Source: an uncultured bacterium (lineage in GTDB: Bacteria > Cyanobacteriota > Vampirovibrionia > Gastranaerophilales > Gastranaerophilaceae). Taken from it: 10,439 bases of DNA. The stretch lies in contig CAPQCU010000035.1 in the NCBI GenBank assembly GCA_948684385.1, forward strand, positions 1-10,439, read 5' to 3'. Of the stretch, positions 1-6,983 are shown piece by piece. The notes under the pieces are model-generated. The model saw nothing but the letters and a program-made list of their open reading frames with translations. It made no database searches and was not told the origin of the DNA. Positions within the stretch are counted from its first letter, which is position 1; each line of letters opens with the position of its first letter. The position numbers were made by a program, and so were the translations under genes.

Positions 1-28
1 TCCTTTCCCTTTTTCCTATTGATTTTCC

Positions 29-58
29 AACGACTTACACAATAAGTCGTTTTTTCTT
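29..58 (+). terminator. Rho-independent terminator of an upstream gene
   Basis: A perfect 9-bp stem (AACGACTTA / TAAGTCGTT) closes a 5-base loop and runs directly into six T residues. The T run lies on the plus-strand side only, so it should end a plus-strand transcript entering from left of the window. It insulates the SNF2 operon from whatever lies upstream. Confidence 0.85.
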
Positions 59-120
59 ATGGTAACGCTTCCATCGTGAGTAAGGCGAATAACAGCAAAA
101 AAATATTTATCCCTGCCCTC

Positions 121-149
121 TTGCCTTTTTTATTTTTATCATGTATAAT
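121..149 (+). promoter_or_regulatory. Sigma70-type promoter of the SNF2 operon
   Basis: A -35 box TTGCCT (121-126, 4 of 6 consensus bases) and a perfect -10 box TATAAT (144-149) are separated by exactly 17 bases. Transcription should begin near 156, giving an untranslated leader of about 78 bases before the ATG at 234. I see no clear operator or riboswitch in that leader. The 61-120 stretch before the promoter holds no gene I can support. Confidence 0.75.
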
Positions 150-233
150 CTTGGTGTAGTTAAGGGTTTATAGATGTAACTTTTGTCTATATAAGGAATT
201 GTCCCTTAGAAAGAAAGAGATATACTCGCTGGG

Positions 234-3200
234 ATGAGTACAACAACAGAATTTAATTACAAGTTTATAAAAGAGCATGCAAGTGCAGGCAGCTGGCGCA
301 GAGGTTACGAACTTCATACGAAAGATATGGTGTTTGATAATTACCCTGAGAAAAATTTCTATATGGGTAAGGTTAAAGGTAACTTCCAAGCACATTATAA
401 TACGGACTTGATTTTTAAGAAGAATAAAGTTGAAGCCCGCTGTAATTGTCCGTTGAAGGAAGAATGGTGTAAACACTCGGTTGCGGTTGCATTAAAAGCA
501 ATTGATGAACATGCTTATGAAGACTGGTTGGAAACAAAATTCGGTATGAGTTTTGATTTTCCTGATGAAAATACTGCTTTAACAGAAGAACCTGTAGGAA
601 GTTATATTTTTCATTTTAATCCGAAAAGAAAAGCTAATTTCTTCTCAGTTTTAGTTCGTTCAAGAGAAACCGGTAAGATTGTTCGTCAAATTGAACCTAT
701 TTTAAAAGCTGTTATTGAAGCTCAAAAACAAGATAAGAATTTTGAACTGAATAATTCGCAAAAAGTTGAATTGTTGATTTTCCAACAGTTGTTAAAGATT
801 TCAAGACAAGATAAAAAAGCAGGCTGGTATGATATTCCGATATCAAAATTCGGGCCGATGTTTTCACTTTTGTCAAAAGCGGATGAAGTTTTAGATGAAA
901 AAACAAAAGATCGCTTGAAGTTCACTGATGAAGAGTGGAAACTTGTTTTATATGTAAATACTTCAAATGTTGCGGGAACATTATTGCTTTCTTTAGAGTG
1001 GAAACGTCCTGATAAAGACGATGTTTATCCGTTTGAAGAGGTAAGATATTTTTCAAGACATTTAAAATGGGGTCGATATAAAAATATTATATTCCCTACA
1101 AATGTTGCAATGCAGAATGTTCCGCAAAATATTATTAAATCTTCTTTTACAGAGTTAAAAGATTCTGAAGGCGGGAAATTTATTTACGAAGATCTACCGA
1201 AGCTTCAAGAGGTTATGGATGTTGTTGTTGATGAAAAGATTTCAAAATTAATGCTTGAACAACGCCCTCCTGTTAATGTTGTTACAATGGGAATTGATTA
1301 TGACCAATCTTTAAAAGCTTCTTTAGATTTTGAGTATGACGGAGTGAAGGTTCCGTATTCAAAAACCTCATCAGATAAAGTTCAATATATTACTGTTAAA
1401 AAGCCTGATGAAGATATTATTTATTGGGTAAAACGTAATTTAAAACATGAAAATGAAGCTTATGCAATGCTTCTTGCATGTAAGTTTGTTCCTATGCAGA
1501 CAAATAACCTTGCATTGGAAAAAGAAACCGCTATTGATTTTTATAATTATTACCTGAAACAGGCAGGTGAGGGTTGGAGATTTGAAGAAAAAGACGATAT
1601 GTCATTTTTCAAAATTATGGAAAATCCGTTTAAGCTTTGTGCAAAAATTGACTTTTCTGATGAACAGCCTGACAGTTTTGATATAAGTATTTACGGTCAG
1701 GCAGGGGAAGAAATTATAGATTTTGATGAAATTTATGATACTATTCAAAGCGGTGAAAAATATGCTCGTATCAGAAGTTTAGGTTTTGTAGAGTATCCTG
1801 CTCAAAATATTTACTCTATGATGCGTTCATTTAACTCTTTTGATGTTTACAGAAACCCAGATAATCGTTTTACAGTAAAAACTTATCGTGCAGGTTTGAT
1901 TAACGAACTTAAAAACCTTAATGTTGAATTAATATTGAGTGACAGATTCAAAACTTTCTGGGAGCAAATGTCAACATTCTCAACTTCAGAAGATTTATCG
2001 CTTCCTAAAGGTATTAATGCTGAGTTTCGTGAATACCAGATGAAAGGTTTTGGCTGGCTGTGGTTTATGTATAAATACGGTCTTAACGGTATCCTTGCTG
2101 ATGATATGGGGCTTGGTAAAACCTTGCAGGCTTTAACTGTTCTTCAAAAGGCAAAAGAAGAAGACGGTCAGATGCCGACTCTTGTAATTGCTCCGACTAC
2201 TGTTGTATTTAACTGGGAATCTGAAATTCAGAAGTTTGCGCCGACTCTTTCTTGTTTAAAATTACAAGGCGGTGAGCGTAAACAATTCTTTAAGAAAATT
2301 CCTGAATATGATGTTGTTATTACAAGTTATGCTCTTTTAAGACGTGATATTGCAAAACTTAAGGATATCAATTTTAGATATGTAATTCTTGATGAATCTC
2401 AAAATATTAAAAATGCTACATCTCAAACCGCGCAAGCTGTTAAGCAGTTGACTTCACAGCATAAGTTAGCTTTATCAGGTACTCCTATTGAAAACAAATT
2501 GGAAGAACTTTGGTCAGTGTTTGACTTCTTGATGCCGGGATTCTTGTTCAGTATGGCAGATTTTAATTCCCGATATGTTAATCCGATTATGGAACGTCAG
2601 GATAAGATTGTTGAAAAACGTCTGAAATTACAGATTTATCCGTTCATCTTACGCCGTATGAAACGAGATGTTGCAAAAGATCTTCCTGATAAGGTTGAAA
2701 ATATTGCATACTGTGAACTTACTGATGATCAAAGAGATTTCTATTTACAAGTTCTTGATTCAACTAAAGAAGAATTGTTCAAGTCTATTGAACAAAACGG
2801 CTTAGAAAAGAGCAGATTATCTATTTTCTCTGCGCTTCTTCGTATGCGTCAGATTTGCTGTCACCCGAGATTGTATGATAAAAATAACGTTAAAAATGTT
2901 ATATCTTCAGGTAAATTTGAAAAACTTAAAGTTATGCTTGAAGAAATTATTTCAGAAAAACACCGTATTTTGTTATTCAGTCAGTTTGTGGACATGTTGG
3001 ATATAGTAAAAGCTTGGCTTGATAAATCGGGTATTAAGTATGAATATCTTACAGGTAAAACAAAAGATCGTCAGGGTGCTGTTGAAAGATTCAATAACGA
3101 TCCTACAATACCGATTTTCTTGATAAGTTTGAAAGCGGGCGGTACAGGTTTGAACTTAACAGGTGCGGATTATGTTATCCATTACGACCCTTGGTGGAAC

Positions 3201-3419
3201 CCTGCGGTTGAAGATCAGGCTACAGACCGTGCTTATCGTATCGGACAAACTAAGAAAGTATTTGTATACAGGCTTATTACTAAAAATACTGTTGAAGAAA
3301 AGATTCAAAAACTTAAAACAATCAAGAGAAATCTTGTTGACAGCGTAATTTCTGTTGACAGAAATATCACCAAATCTCTTACAATGGATGATATTCGCGA
3401 GATTTTCTCTGTTGATTAG
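234..3419 (+). CDS. SWIM zinc-finger SNF2/Swi2-family DEAD-like ATPase
   Basis: This is a 1061-residue double-stranded-DNA-dependent ATPase/translocase of the bacterial SNF2 type, presumably remodelling protein-DNA complexes in the cytoplasm; its target is unknown. A SWIM zinc finger lies at the N terminus (C70, C72, C79, H81; CxC-x6-CxH). A long middle part (roughly 150-590) fits the SNF2-associated region of bacterial members. The motor follows: Walker A DDMGLGKT (623-630, Lys629), box II DESQ (720-723), motif III SGTP (748-751), and a helicase C-terminal lobe ending in QATDRAYRIGQ (995-1005). Both RecA lobes look intact and the length is normal for the family. The ATG at 234 is the only plausible start: an in-frame TAG lies at 207-209, and the only Shine-Dalgarno-like purines (AAAGAGA, 214-220) sit far upstream, so translation may be modest. 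Box II has Ser where DEAQ or DEAH is usual, a mild change. It is co-transcribed with the following membrane protein. Confidence 0.95.
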   Translation: MSTTTEFNYKFIKEHASAGSWRRGYELHTKDMVFDNYPEKNFYMGKVKGNFQAHYNTDLIFKKNKVEARCNCPLKEEWCKHSVAVALKAIDEHAYEDWLETKFGMSFDFPDENTALTEEPVGSYIFHFNPKRKANFFSVLVRSRETGKIVRQIEPILKAVIEAQKQDKNFELNNSQKVELLIFQQLLKISRQDKKAGWYDIPISKFGPMFSLLSKADEVLDEKTKDRLKFTDEEWKLVLYVNTSNVAGTLLLSLEWKRPDKDDVYPFEEVRYFSRHLKWGRYKNIIFPTNVAMQNVPQNIIKSSFTELKDSEGGKFIYEDLPKLQEVMDVVVDEKISKLMLEQRPPVNVVTMGIDYDQSLKASLDFEYDGVKVPYSKTSSDKVQYITVKKPDEDIIYWVKRNLKHENEAYAMLLACKFVPMQTNNLALEKETAIDFYNYYLKQAGEGWRFEEKDDMSFFKIMENPFKLCAKIDFSDEQPDSFDISIYGQAGEEIIDFDEIYDTIQSGEKYARIRSLGFVEYPAQNIYSMMRSFNSFDVYRNPDNRFTVKTYRAGLINELKNLNVELILSDRFKTFWEQMSTFSTSEDLSLPKGINAEFREYQMKGFGWLWFMYKYGLNGILADDMGLGKTLQALTVLQKAKEEDGQMPTLVIAPTTVVFNWESEIQKFAPTLSCLKLQGGERKQFFKKIPEYDVVITSYALLRRDIAKLKDINFRYVILDESQNIKNATSQTAQAVKQLTSQHKLALSGTPIENKLEELWSVFDFLMPGFLFSMADFNSRYVNPIMERQDKIVEKRLKLQIYPFILRRMKRDVAKDLPDKVENIAYCELTDDQRDFYLQVLDSTKEELFKSIEQNGLEKSRLSIFSALLRMRQICCHPRLYDKNNVKNVISSGKFEKLKVMLEEIISEKHRILLFSQFVDMLDIVKAWLDKSGIKYEYLTGKTKDRQGAVERFNNDPTIPIFLISLKAGGTGLNLTGADYVIHYDPWWNPAVEDQATDRAYRIGQTKKVFVYRLITKNTVEEKIQKLKTIKRNLVDSVISVDRNITKSLTMDDIREIFSVD

Positions 3420-3434
3420 GGGAGGCAATATTTT

Positions 3435-4364
3435 ATGGCAGAAATTTCAAAAGAAGAGTTTAATGGATTTTATAAAGAAAAGATTGAGCCGTTGTTATCA
3501 GATTTTGAAGCAGAGCGAATCAGCTTAAATAAAAAGTTAAAACCTTTTGAAATTATAATGGTTATAGCTTTAATCTGTCTTGTGGTTTGTTTTATTTGTT
3601 GTTTCTTCTCAGAAATTGAAATTTTAAGGCTGGTTTGTGCAGTATGTTTGATTATTGCTGTTCTTTGTTCTGCGTATTGTTACTTTGTACAATCGAAATT
3701 TATGAAGAAATTGAAGGCAAAAGTCACATCAAAGGTCTTGACTTTATATGGTAATATGTATTTCTCAGGACAAAAGAATATTATTACACAGGACGAAATT
3801 AGAGAAGCTGGTTTATTCCCTAGTTTTTCACGAAAAACTGATGATGATATTGTTATAGGAATACATAAAGAATGTAATTTTGTTATTAGTGAAACTGTTT
3901 TAGAACATACTGAAGGTTCAGGGAAAAATCGTCATACAGTAACAGATTTTCACGGGTTAATTGTTAAAATTCAAATGAAAAAACGCTTTTCAGGAAAGAC
4001 TGTTATTGGTAATAATGTGACCAAGGGGCGTAGTATGGGGGCTGTCGAACTTGAATCGGTAGAGTTTATGAAGGGACGAAAGATTTATGCTACTGACCAA
4101 ATTGAATCAAGATATATTTTAACGACATCTTTTATGGAAAAAATCGAGGGTTTACAACGTTTGTATGGATGTAAGGAACTTATTAGTACCGCATTTATGA
4201 ATGGATATGTATATTTGTTTATTCCGACAGAAAAAGACTTTTTTGAAGTTCCTTTCAAAAAAACATTGCTTAACCCTGATAATTACTATAGTATTTATCA
4301 AGAGTTGGATTATATTCTTTCTGTTGTTGAATATCTGAATTTGGACAGAAATTTGGGGTTATAA
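3435..4364 (+). CDS. DUF3137-like two-helix membrane protein
   Basis: This is a 309-residue protein of unknown function. Residues 1-36 are charged and probably cytoplasmic. Two hydrophobic helices (about 37-58 and 61-85), rich in Cys, Val and Ile, form a membrane hairpin. A soluble C-terminal part (about 90-309) follows, and the overall architecture and sequence style match DUF3137 as I remember it. A strong Shine-Dalgarno GGGGAGG (3419-3425) lies 9 bases before the ATG, and the SNF2 stop is only 15 bases upstream, so the two genes form an operon. With both tails on the same side of a helical hairpin, the large domain should be cytoplasmic. A functional link to the SNF2 ATPase is inferred from position only. 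The frame closes at TAA just after a GGGG tract (4355-4358). One base fewer there would extend the protein by about 37 residues, as discussed in the findings. Family assignment is from memory. Confidence 0.8.
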   Translation: MAEISKEEFNGFYKEKIEPLLSDFEAERISLNKKLKPFEIIMVIALICLVVCFICCFFSEIEILRLVCAVCLIIAVLCSAYCYFVQSKFMKKLKAKVTSKVLTLYGNMYFSGQKNIITQDEIREAGLFPSFSRKTDDDIVIGIHKECNFVISETVLEHTEGSGKNRHTVTDFHGLIVKIQMKKRFSGKTVIGNNVTKGRSMGAVELESVEFMKGRKIYATDQIESRYILTTSFMEKIEGLQRLYGCKELISTAFMNGYVYLFIPTEKDFFEVPFKKTLLNPDNYYSIYQELDYILSVVEYLNLDRNLGL

Positions 4365-4594
4365 AAATCATTTTGGAAATTTTGCCGATAATTCTTATAT
4401 CTCAAATATTGACAATGCTCTCAGAGAATGTACAAGGCTCATTGTAAAACCCCTTGATATTGAGCCGTTTTAGCTGCTTAGATTTTAGTATTATTAAGTT
4501 TTGTTAAGTTGTTTTTGTGTACAAAAGCAATATTTTATTTCAAAAATACTTTATATGTATATAAGTGATATATAAGGGAAATGGAGTATTGGTT
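4365..4594 (+). other. Intergenic gap with weak hairpin and coding-like remnant
   Basis: No complete gene fits here. A 6-bp stem GGCTCA / TGAGCC (4436-4441 and 4461-4466) with a 19-base loop is followed by GTTTT, so it could be a weak terminator for the SNF2 operon. A frame that differs from the preceding gene stays open from 4339 to 4470 and reads like ordinary protein, but has no good start. For the next gene, TATAAG (4560-4565) is a possible -10 box, though its matching -35 (ATTTCA) is poor, so I call no firm promoter. Confidence 0.4.
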
Positions 4595-6052
4595 ATGAGT
4601 ACAAATTTTGTGAATGTTAATGTAAAAATTGCAGGAAAAACAAAAACTTTAAAAATGGAAAAAGGAACATCATTTGAAAATAATGGTGGAATTTATGCCG
4701 TAAGAGATGATGGCGTTCTGCTTTTTTCTAAAGATAATGCAAAAACTTGGCAGAAAGCTTCTGAGATTAAAATGACAGCTTATCAAAATACTGTTTTTGA
4801 AGCTTTTGCAAATAATGACGGACAAGCCGGATTGAGTAAAAAAGATATTTTATTAGCTTCTCAAATGGCTAAAAAAGGAACCTTGGCAGCTGATGCTTCA
4901 GAAAACTTACCTGACGGTTATAAAATTGACAGTGCAAAATATTTTGGAGCCGGTGTTGGCGCTCAAGTTCATGTCAAACATGATAAGAATAAATCTTCTC
5001 AAGCTACTTTAAATTTCAAAGTAGGTGTTTTATCAAGTGGAAAACCTCAGGCTAAGCCAAAACCTCAGGAAAATGAAGAAAAATCATTATGGGATAAAGC
5101 CAAAGCTTCATTTAGAGATGGCTGGAATTATATAGCAGGTGGTTCAGACACTAAAAAAGCTCAACCTGCTACTAAAAAAGCATCTAATACGGCAGTTTCT
5201 GGAGGGGTAGCTATTGGTATGTCGTCTGTAGCTTCGAATGCAATTAACAGTGCTAAAGCTCAATCTATTGCTGAAAATACAACTAAACCTGTAGCGTCAA
5301 AACCTGCTCAAGTTGCAGAAACCACTAAAACAACAGAAAGTTCTAAAGATAGGTATCAGATTTATTTTGAGGGACGTGATTATGATTATACTTTAGGTCG
5401 CTGTGTAAATAAAGGCTTTGATTCATATAAATTAGCAGATAATTTATATCCTTACGCTTGTGATCATGGTTTTACTCCAGAACAAGAAGCATTCTTTAAG
5501 TCAATAGCTAATGAGTTTAATGGAAAACCTGTTACTCCGAAATTGGTAAATGAGGTATTATCCAAAGTGTTGGATGCAAAAGCTTATGATAGCGATTCAT
5601 TAAGTGAGGTTATTATTAATAATCTTGAAGATTTAACTCCAGCAACAATAGATAAATTTTTAAGAAAAGCTGATTATATACATGTAGCAAGTGGTAAATT
5701 TAATTCATCTTTGGATGTTGATAAAATGAAGAAGATGTATTCAAAGTTGAACGAACAGCAAAAAAATCTTTATTATCAAAAACTTTTAAAAGTTAATTCA
5801 GTAATTGGTTATTGGGCGACAACCGGTGATGAAATGAATACAAATTTTGCAGATTATATTTTTGAAAAATCTGTTTCAGGTTCAACATATAACAAATTAA
5901 AAGCCTTGATTACTAATGTAAATAAATCCGGTAATGGTATTGCAAATTCAAAAACATTAAGTAAAGAAGCTATTGATACATTACTTCAACGAGGACAAAT
6001 TACTTTCGCTCAGGCTAATGAACTGTATAAAGCCGCAGGGTTATGTAAATAA
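4595..6052 (+). CDS. Uncharacterised 485-residue three-part protein
   Basis: I do not recognise this protein. The start is placed at ATG 4595 because GGAG (4583-4586) lies 8 bases upstream; an in-frame GTG at 4565 has no such signal and would add 10 unlikely residues. There is no signal peptide and no membrane helix. Residues 1-145 form a compact-looking domain with beta-like stretches and a FANNDGQAGLSKKD segment (71-84) that resembles a degenerate EF-hand. Residues 146-250 are a low-complexity Ala/Lys/Thr/Ser/Pro linker, interrupted by a short aromatic segment (SLWDKAKASFRDGWNYI, 164-180). Residues 251-485 are a Tyr-, Asn- and Lys-rich, probably helical domain with Cys270, Cys289 and a near-terminal Cys484. 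It appears monocistronic: a weak hairpin lies before it and a strong terminator after it. A cytoplasmic or structural binding role is possible, but nothing shows an enzyme. Confidence 0.85.
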   Translation: MSTNFVNVNVKIAGKTKTLKMEKGTSFENNGGIYAVRDDGVLLFSKDNAKTWQKASEIKMTAYQNTVFEAFANNDGQAGLSKKDILLASQMAKKGTLAADASENLPDGYKIDSAKYFGAGVGAQVHVKHDKNKSSQATLNFKVGVLSSGKPQAKPKPQENEEKSLWDKAKASFRDGWNYIAGGSDTKKAQPATKKASNTAVSGGVAIGMSSVASNAINSAKAQSIAENTTKPVASKPAQVAETTKTTESSKDRYQIYFEGRDYDYTLGRCVNKGFDSYKLADNLYPYACDHGFTPEQEAFFKSIANEFNGKPVTPKLVNEVLSKVLDAKAYDSDSLSEVIINNLEDLTPATIDKFLRKADYIHVASGKFNSSLDVDKMKKMYSKLNEQQKNLYYQKLLKVNSVIGYWATTGDEMNTNFADYIFEKSVSGSTYNKLKALITNVNKSGNGIANSKTLSKEAIDTLLQRGQITFAQANELYKAAGLCK

Positions 6053-6061
6053 TAAACAATT

Positions 6062-6093
6062 AAACGGTCGGAGAATATTTCCCGACCGTTTTT
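6062..6093 (+). terminator. Strong terminator shared by convergent genes
   Basis: A 10-bp perfect stem (AAACGGTCGG, 6062-6071; CCGACCGTTT, 6082-6091) with a 10-base loop runs into a T tract ending at 6093. It ends the plus-strand gene that stops at 6052. The stop codon of the minus-strand VWA gene (6092-6094) abuts the same hairpin. That strand's exit is only moderately T-rich, but the hairpin probably serves both directions. Confidence 0.85.
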
Positions 6094-6823
6094 AATTAGG
6101 TAAAACTATTTTTGCTTCAACATTTTTAGCGCTTTCTATGCTGTTGTTGAATCCGTTTAGAAGTTCCGCTGCTGTTTGTGCGTTATAAAATTTCCCGCTT
6201 GTAACAAGAGCAGTACATTCAAGCTGTTCTAAATCATCTGTGTCTTTTATGTTAAAAGCTATAACATCAATAGATACATCACGTCTTACTCTTATCAAAT
6301 TCATAACAAATGTGCAAGGGCTTTCGTCACAGTTTTCTCCGCCGTCAGTTAGCAGGATAATATGTTTTTTACCGTTAAAACCCATAAAATCATATTTTAT
6401 AGCCTGCTTAAGAGAATATGTAATCGGAGTCATTCCGCGAGGTTTTGCTTTTGCAAGAGATTGTTCTATATACGGAGTGTTGTTTTTTAAAATGGGACTA
6501 ACAAGGGTAGAAGCTCTGCAAGCTTCCATTGGCGTGAAGCCCATTCTGTGTCCGTATATTCTTAACCCGACCCATGTATTAGGATTAATTTTAGGTAGAA
6601 TTTCTTTCATTGTCTTAAGCATCAGGTTAAGTTTTGTTGAACCTTCAAGGGGTTCGGACATACTGTTTGAAAAATCCATTATAAAAAGAATTCTCTCGCT
6701 TTCTTCGGTGTTAAAATTTTTTGTATAGTTGCTGTCAGACGTATGTAAACTGTATTGGTCAGCAATAACCGGCAGATTTAGCATTGTTATTAACAGTGTA
6801 ATGATTGCTAAGACTTTTTTCAT
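6092..6823 (-). CDS. Secreted von Willebrand factor A (VWA) domain protein
   Basis: This is a 243-residue exported protein. The N terminus MKKVLAIITLLITMLNLPVIA is a classical signal peptide (Lys-Lys, hydrophobic core, VIA cleavage before Asp22). A single VWA domain fills most of the rest (about 43-230). The full metal-ion-dependent adhesion site is visible: D50-x-S52-x-S54 in DFSNS, Thr132 in RGMTPI, and Asp160 in LLTDGGE, so divalent-metal-dependent binding of a protein partner is expected. Four cysteines after the signal (102, 165, 170, 203) could form disulphides outside the cytoplasm. There is no C-terminal anchor or sorting signal, so it should be periplasmic or secreted. The closest style is the VWA part of YfbK/CaCC-like proteins. 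No strong Shine-Dalgarno precedes the ATG; instead a 10-bp inverted repeat abuts it. The ligand is unknown. Confidence 0.9.
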   Translation of the reverse strand: MKKVLAIITLLITMLNLPVIADQYSLHTSDSNYTKNFNTEESERILFIMDFSNSMSEPLEGSTKLNLMLKTMKEILPKINPNTWVGLRIYGHRMGFTPMEACRASTLVSPILKNNTPYIEQSLAKAKPRGMTPITYSLKQAIKYDFMGFNGKKHIILLTDGGENCDESPCTFVMNLIRVRRDVSIDVIAFNIKDTDDLEQLECTALVTSGKFYNAQTAAELLNGFNNSIESAKNVEAKIVLPN

Positions 6824-6855
6824 ACAGAAATTTTAAAGGCATGTTAAATTTCTGT
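6824..6855 (-). promoter_or_regulatory. Inverted repeat abutting the VWA start codon
   Basis: Two perfect 10-base arms (ACAGAAATTT, 6824-6833; AAATTTCTGT, 6846-6855) flank a 12-base spacer. In the minus-strand message the 3' arm ends at the base before the ATG, so the ribosome-landing region would lie within a hairpin. It could be a translational control hairpin or an operator. No Shine-Dalgarno is visible on either arm or in the loop. Confidence 0.5.
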
Positions 6856-6867
6856 CATTCCCTTGTC

Positions 6868-6928
6868 GGGGGTAAAATCCTCACCCTACCCTATCCCACT
6901 TGTGGGATAGGGTAATTTATTTTCCCCC
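6868..6928. repeat. REP-like GC-rich palindromic element
   Basis: A perfect 12-bp stem (ACCCTATCCCAC, 6888-6899; GTGGGATAGGGT, 6902-6913) has only TT between its arms. An outer stem of GGGGG (6868-6872) with CCCCC (6924-6928) is extended inward by three A-T pairs after one mismatch. It is conspicuously GC-rich against AT-rich surroundings. The left part (CCTCACCCTACCC) recalls the CCCTCACCCTAACCC-type dispersed intergenic repeats of other bacteria. It sits between divergent genes, where a terminator is not needed, so a mobile REP/MITE-type repeat is the better reading. Confidence 0.55.
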
Positions 6929-6930
6929 TC

Positions 6931-6959
6931 TTGTTGTTTACCTCTGCTTGTAATATTAT
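6931..6959 (+). promoter_or_regulatory. Probable promoter of the PLP-lyase gene
   Basis: TTGTTG (6931-6936) and TATTAT (6954-6959, 5 of 6 matches) are spaced by 17 bases. This predicts a short leader of about 18 bases before the ATG at 6984. The -35 match is limited to TTG, so confidence is moderate. Confidence 0.5.
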
Positions 6960-6983
6960 GAGTAATATAGAAGGAATAGGGAT

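Noticed and set aside
168..476. A 102-codon minus-strand frame over the SNF2 start
   Set aside because: It overlaps the promoter leader and the SWIM zinc finger of the real gene, and its product looks like an AT-rich antisense artefact.
2391..2402. SNF2 box II reading DESQ rather than DEAQ or DEAH as evidence of an inactive ATPase
   Set aside because: The catalytic Asp-Glu pair and all other motor motifs are intact, so Ser at the third position is probably tolerated.
4398..4455. A 15-codon minus-strand ORF starting at 4442 with an AAGGGG before it
   Set aside because: It is very short, ends immediately at a TAA and overlaps the weak hairpin; the ribosome site is likely chance.
4565..4594. 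GTG start at 4565 for the 485-residue protein
   Set aside because: It overlaps a possible -10 box and lacks a Shine-Dalgarno, whereas ATG 4595 has GGAG at ideal spacing.
4805..4846. EF-hand calcium-binding loop in the orphan protein (residues 71-84)
   Set aside because: The spacing of acidic ligands does not fit the DxDxDG-x5-E loop: there is no acid at position 12 and no hydrophobic Ile/Leu/Val at position 8 when DG is aligned. Kept only as a resemblance.
6240..6728. A 162-codon open frame on the plus strand opposite the VWA gene
   Set aside because: The minus-strand frame has a signal peptide and a full metal-binding site; the plus-strand product has no recognisable features and no ribosome-binding site.
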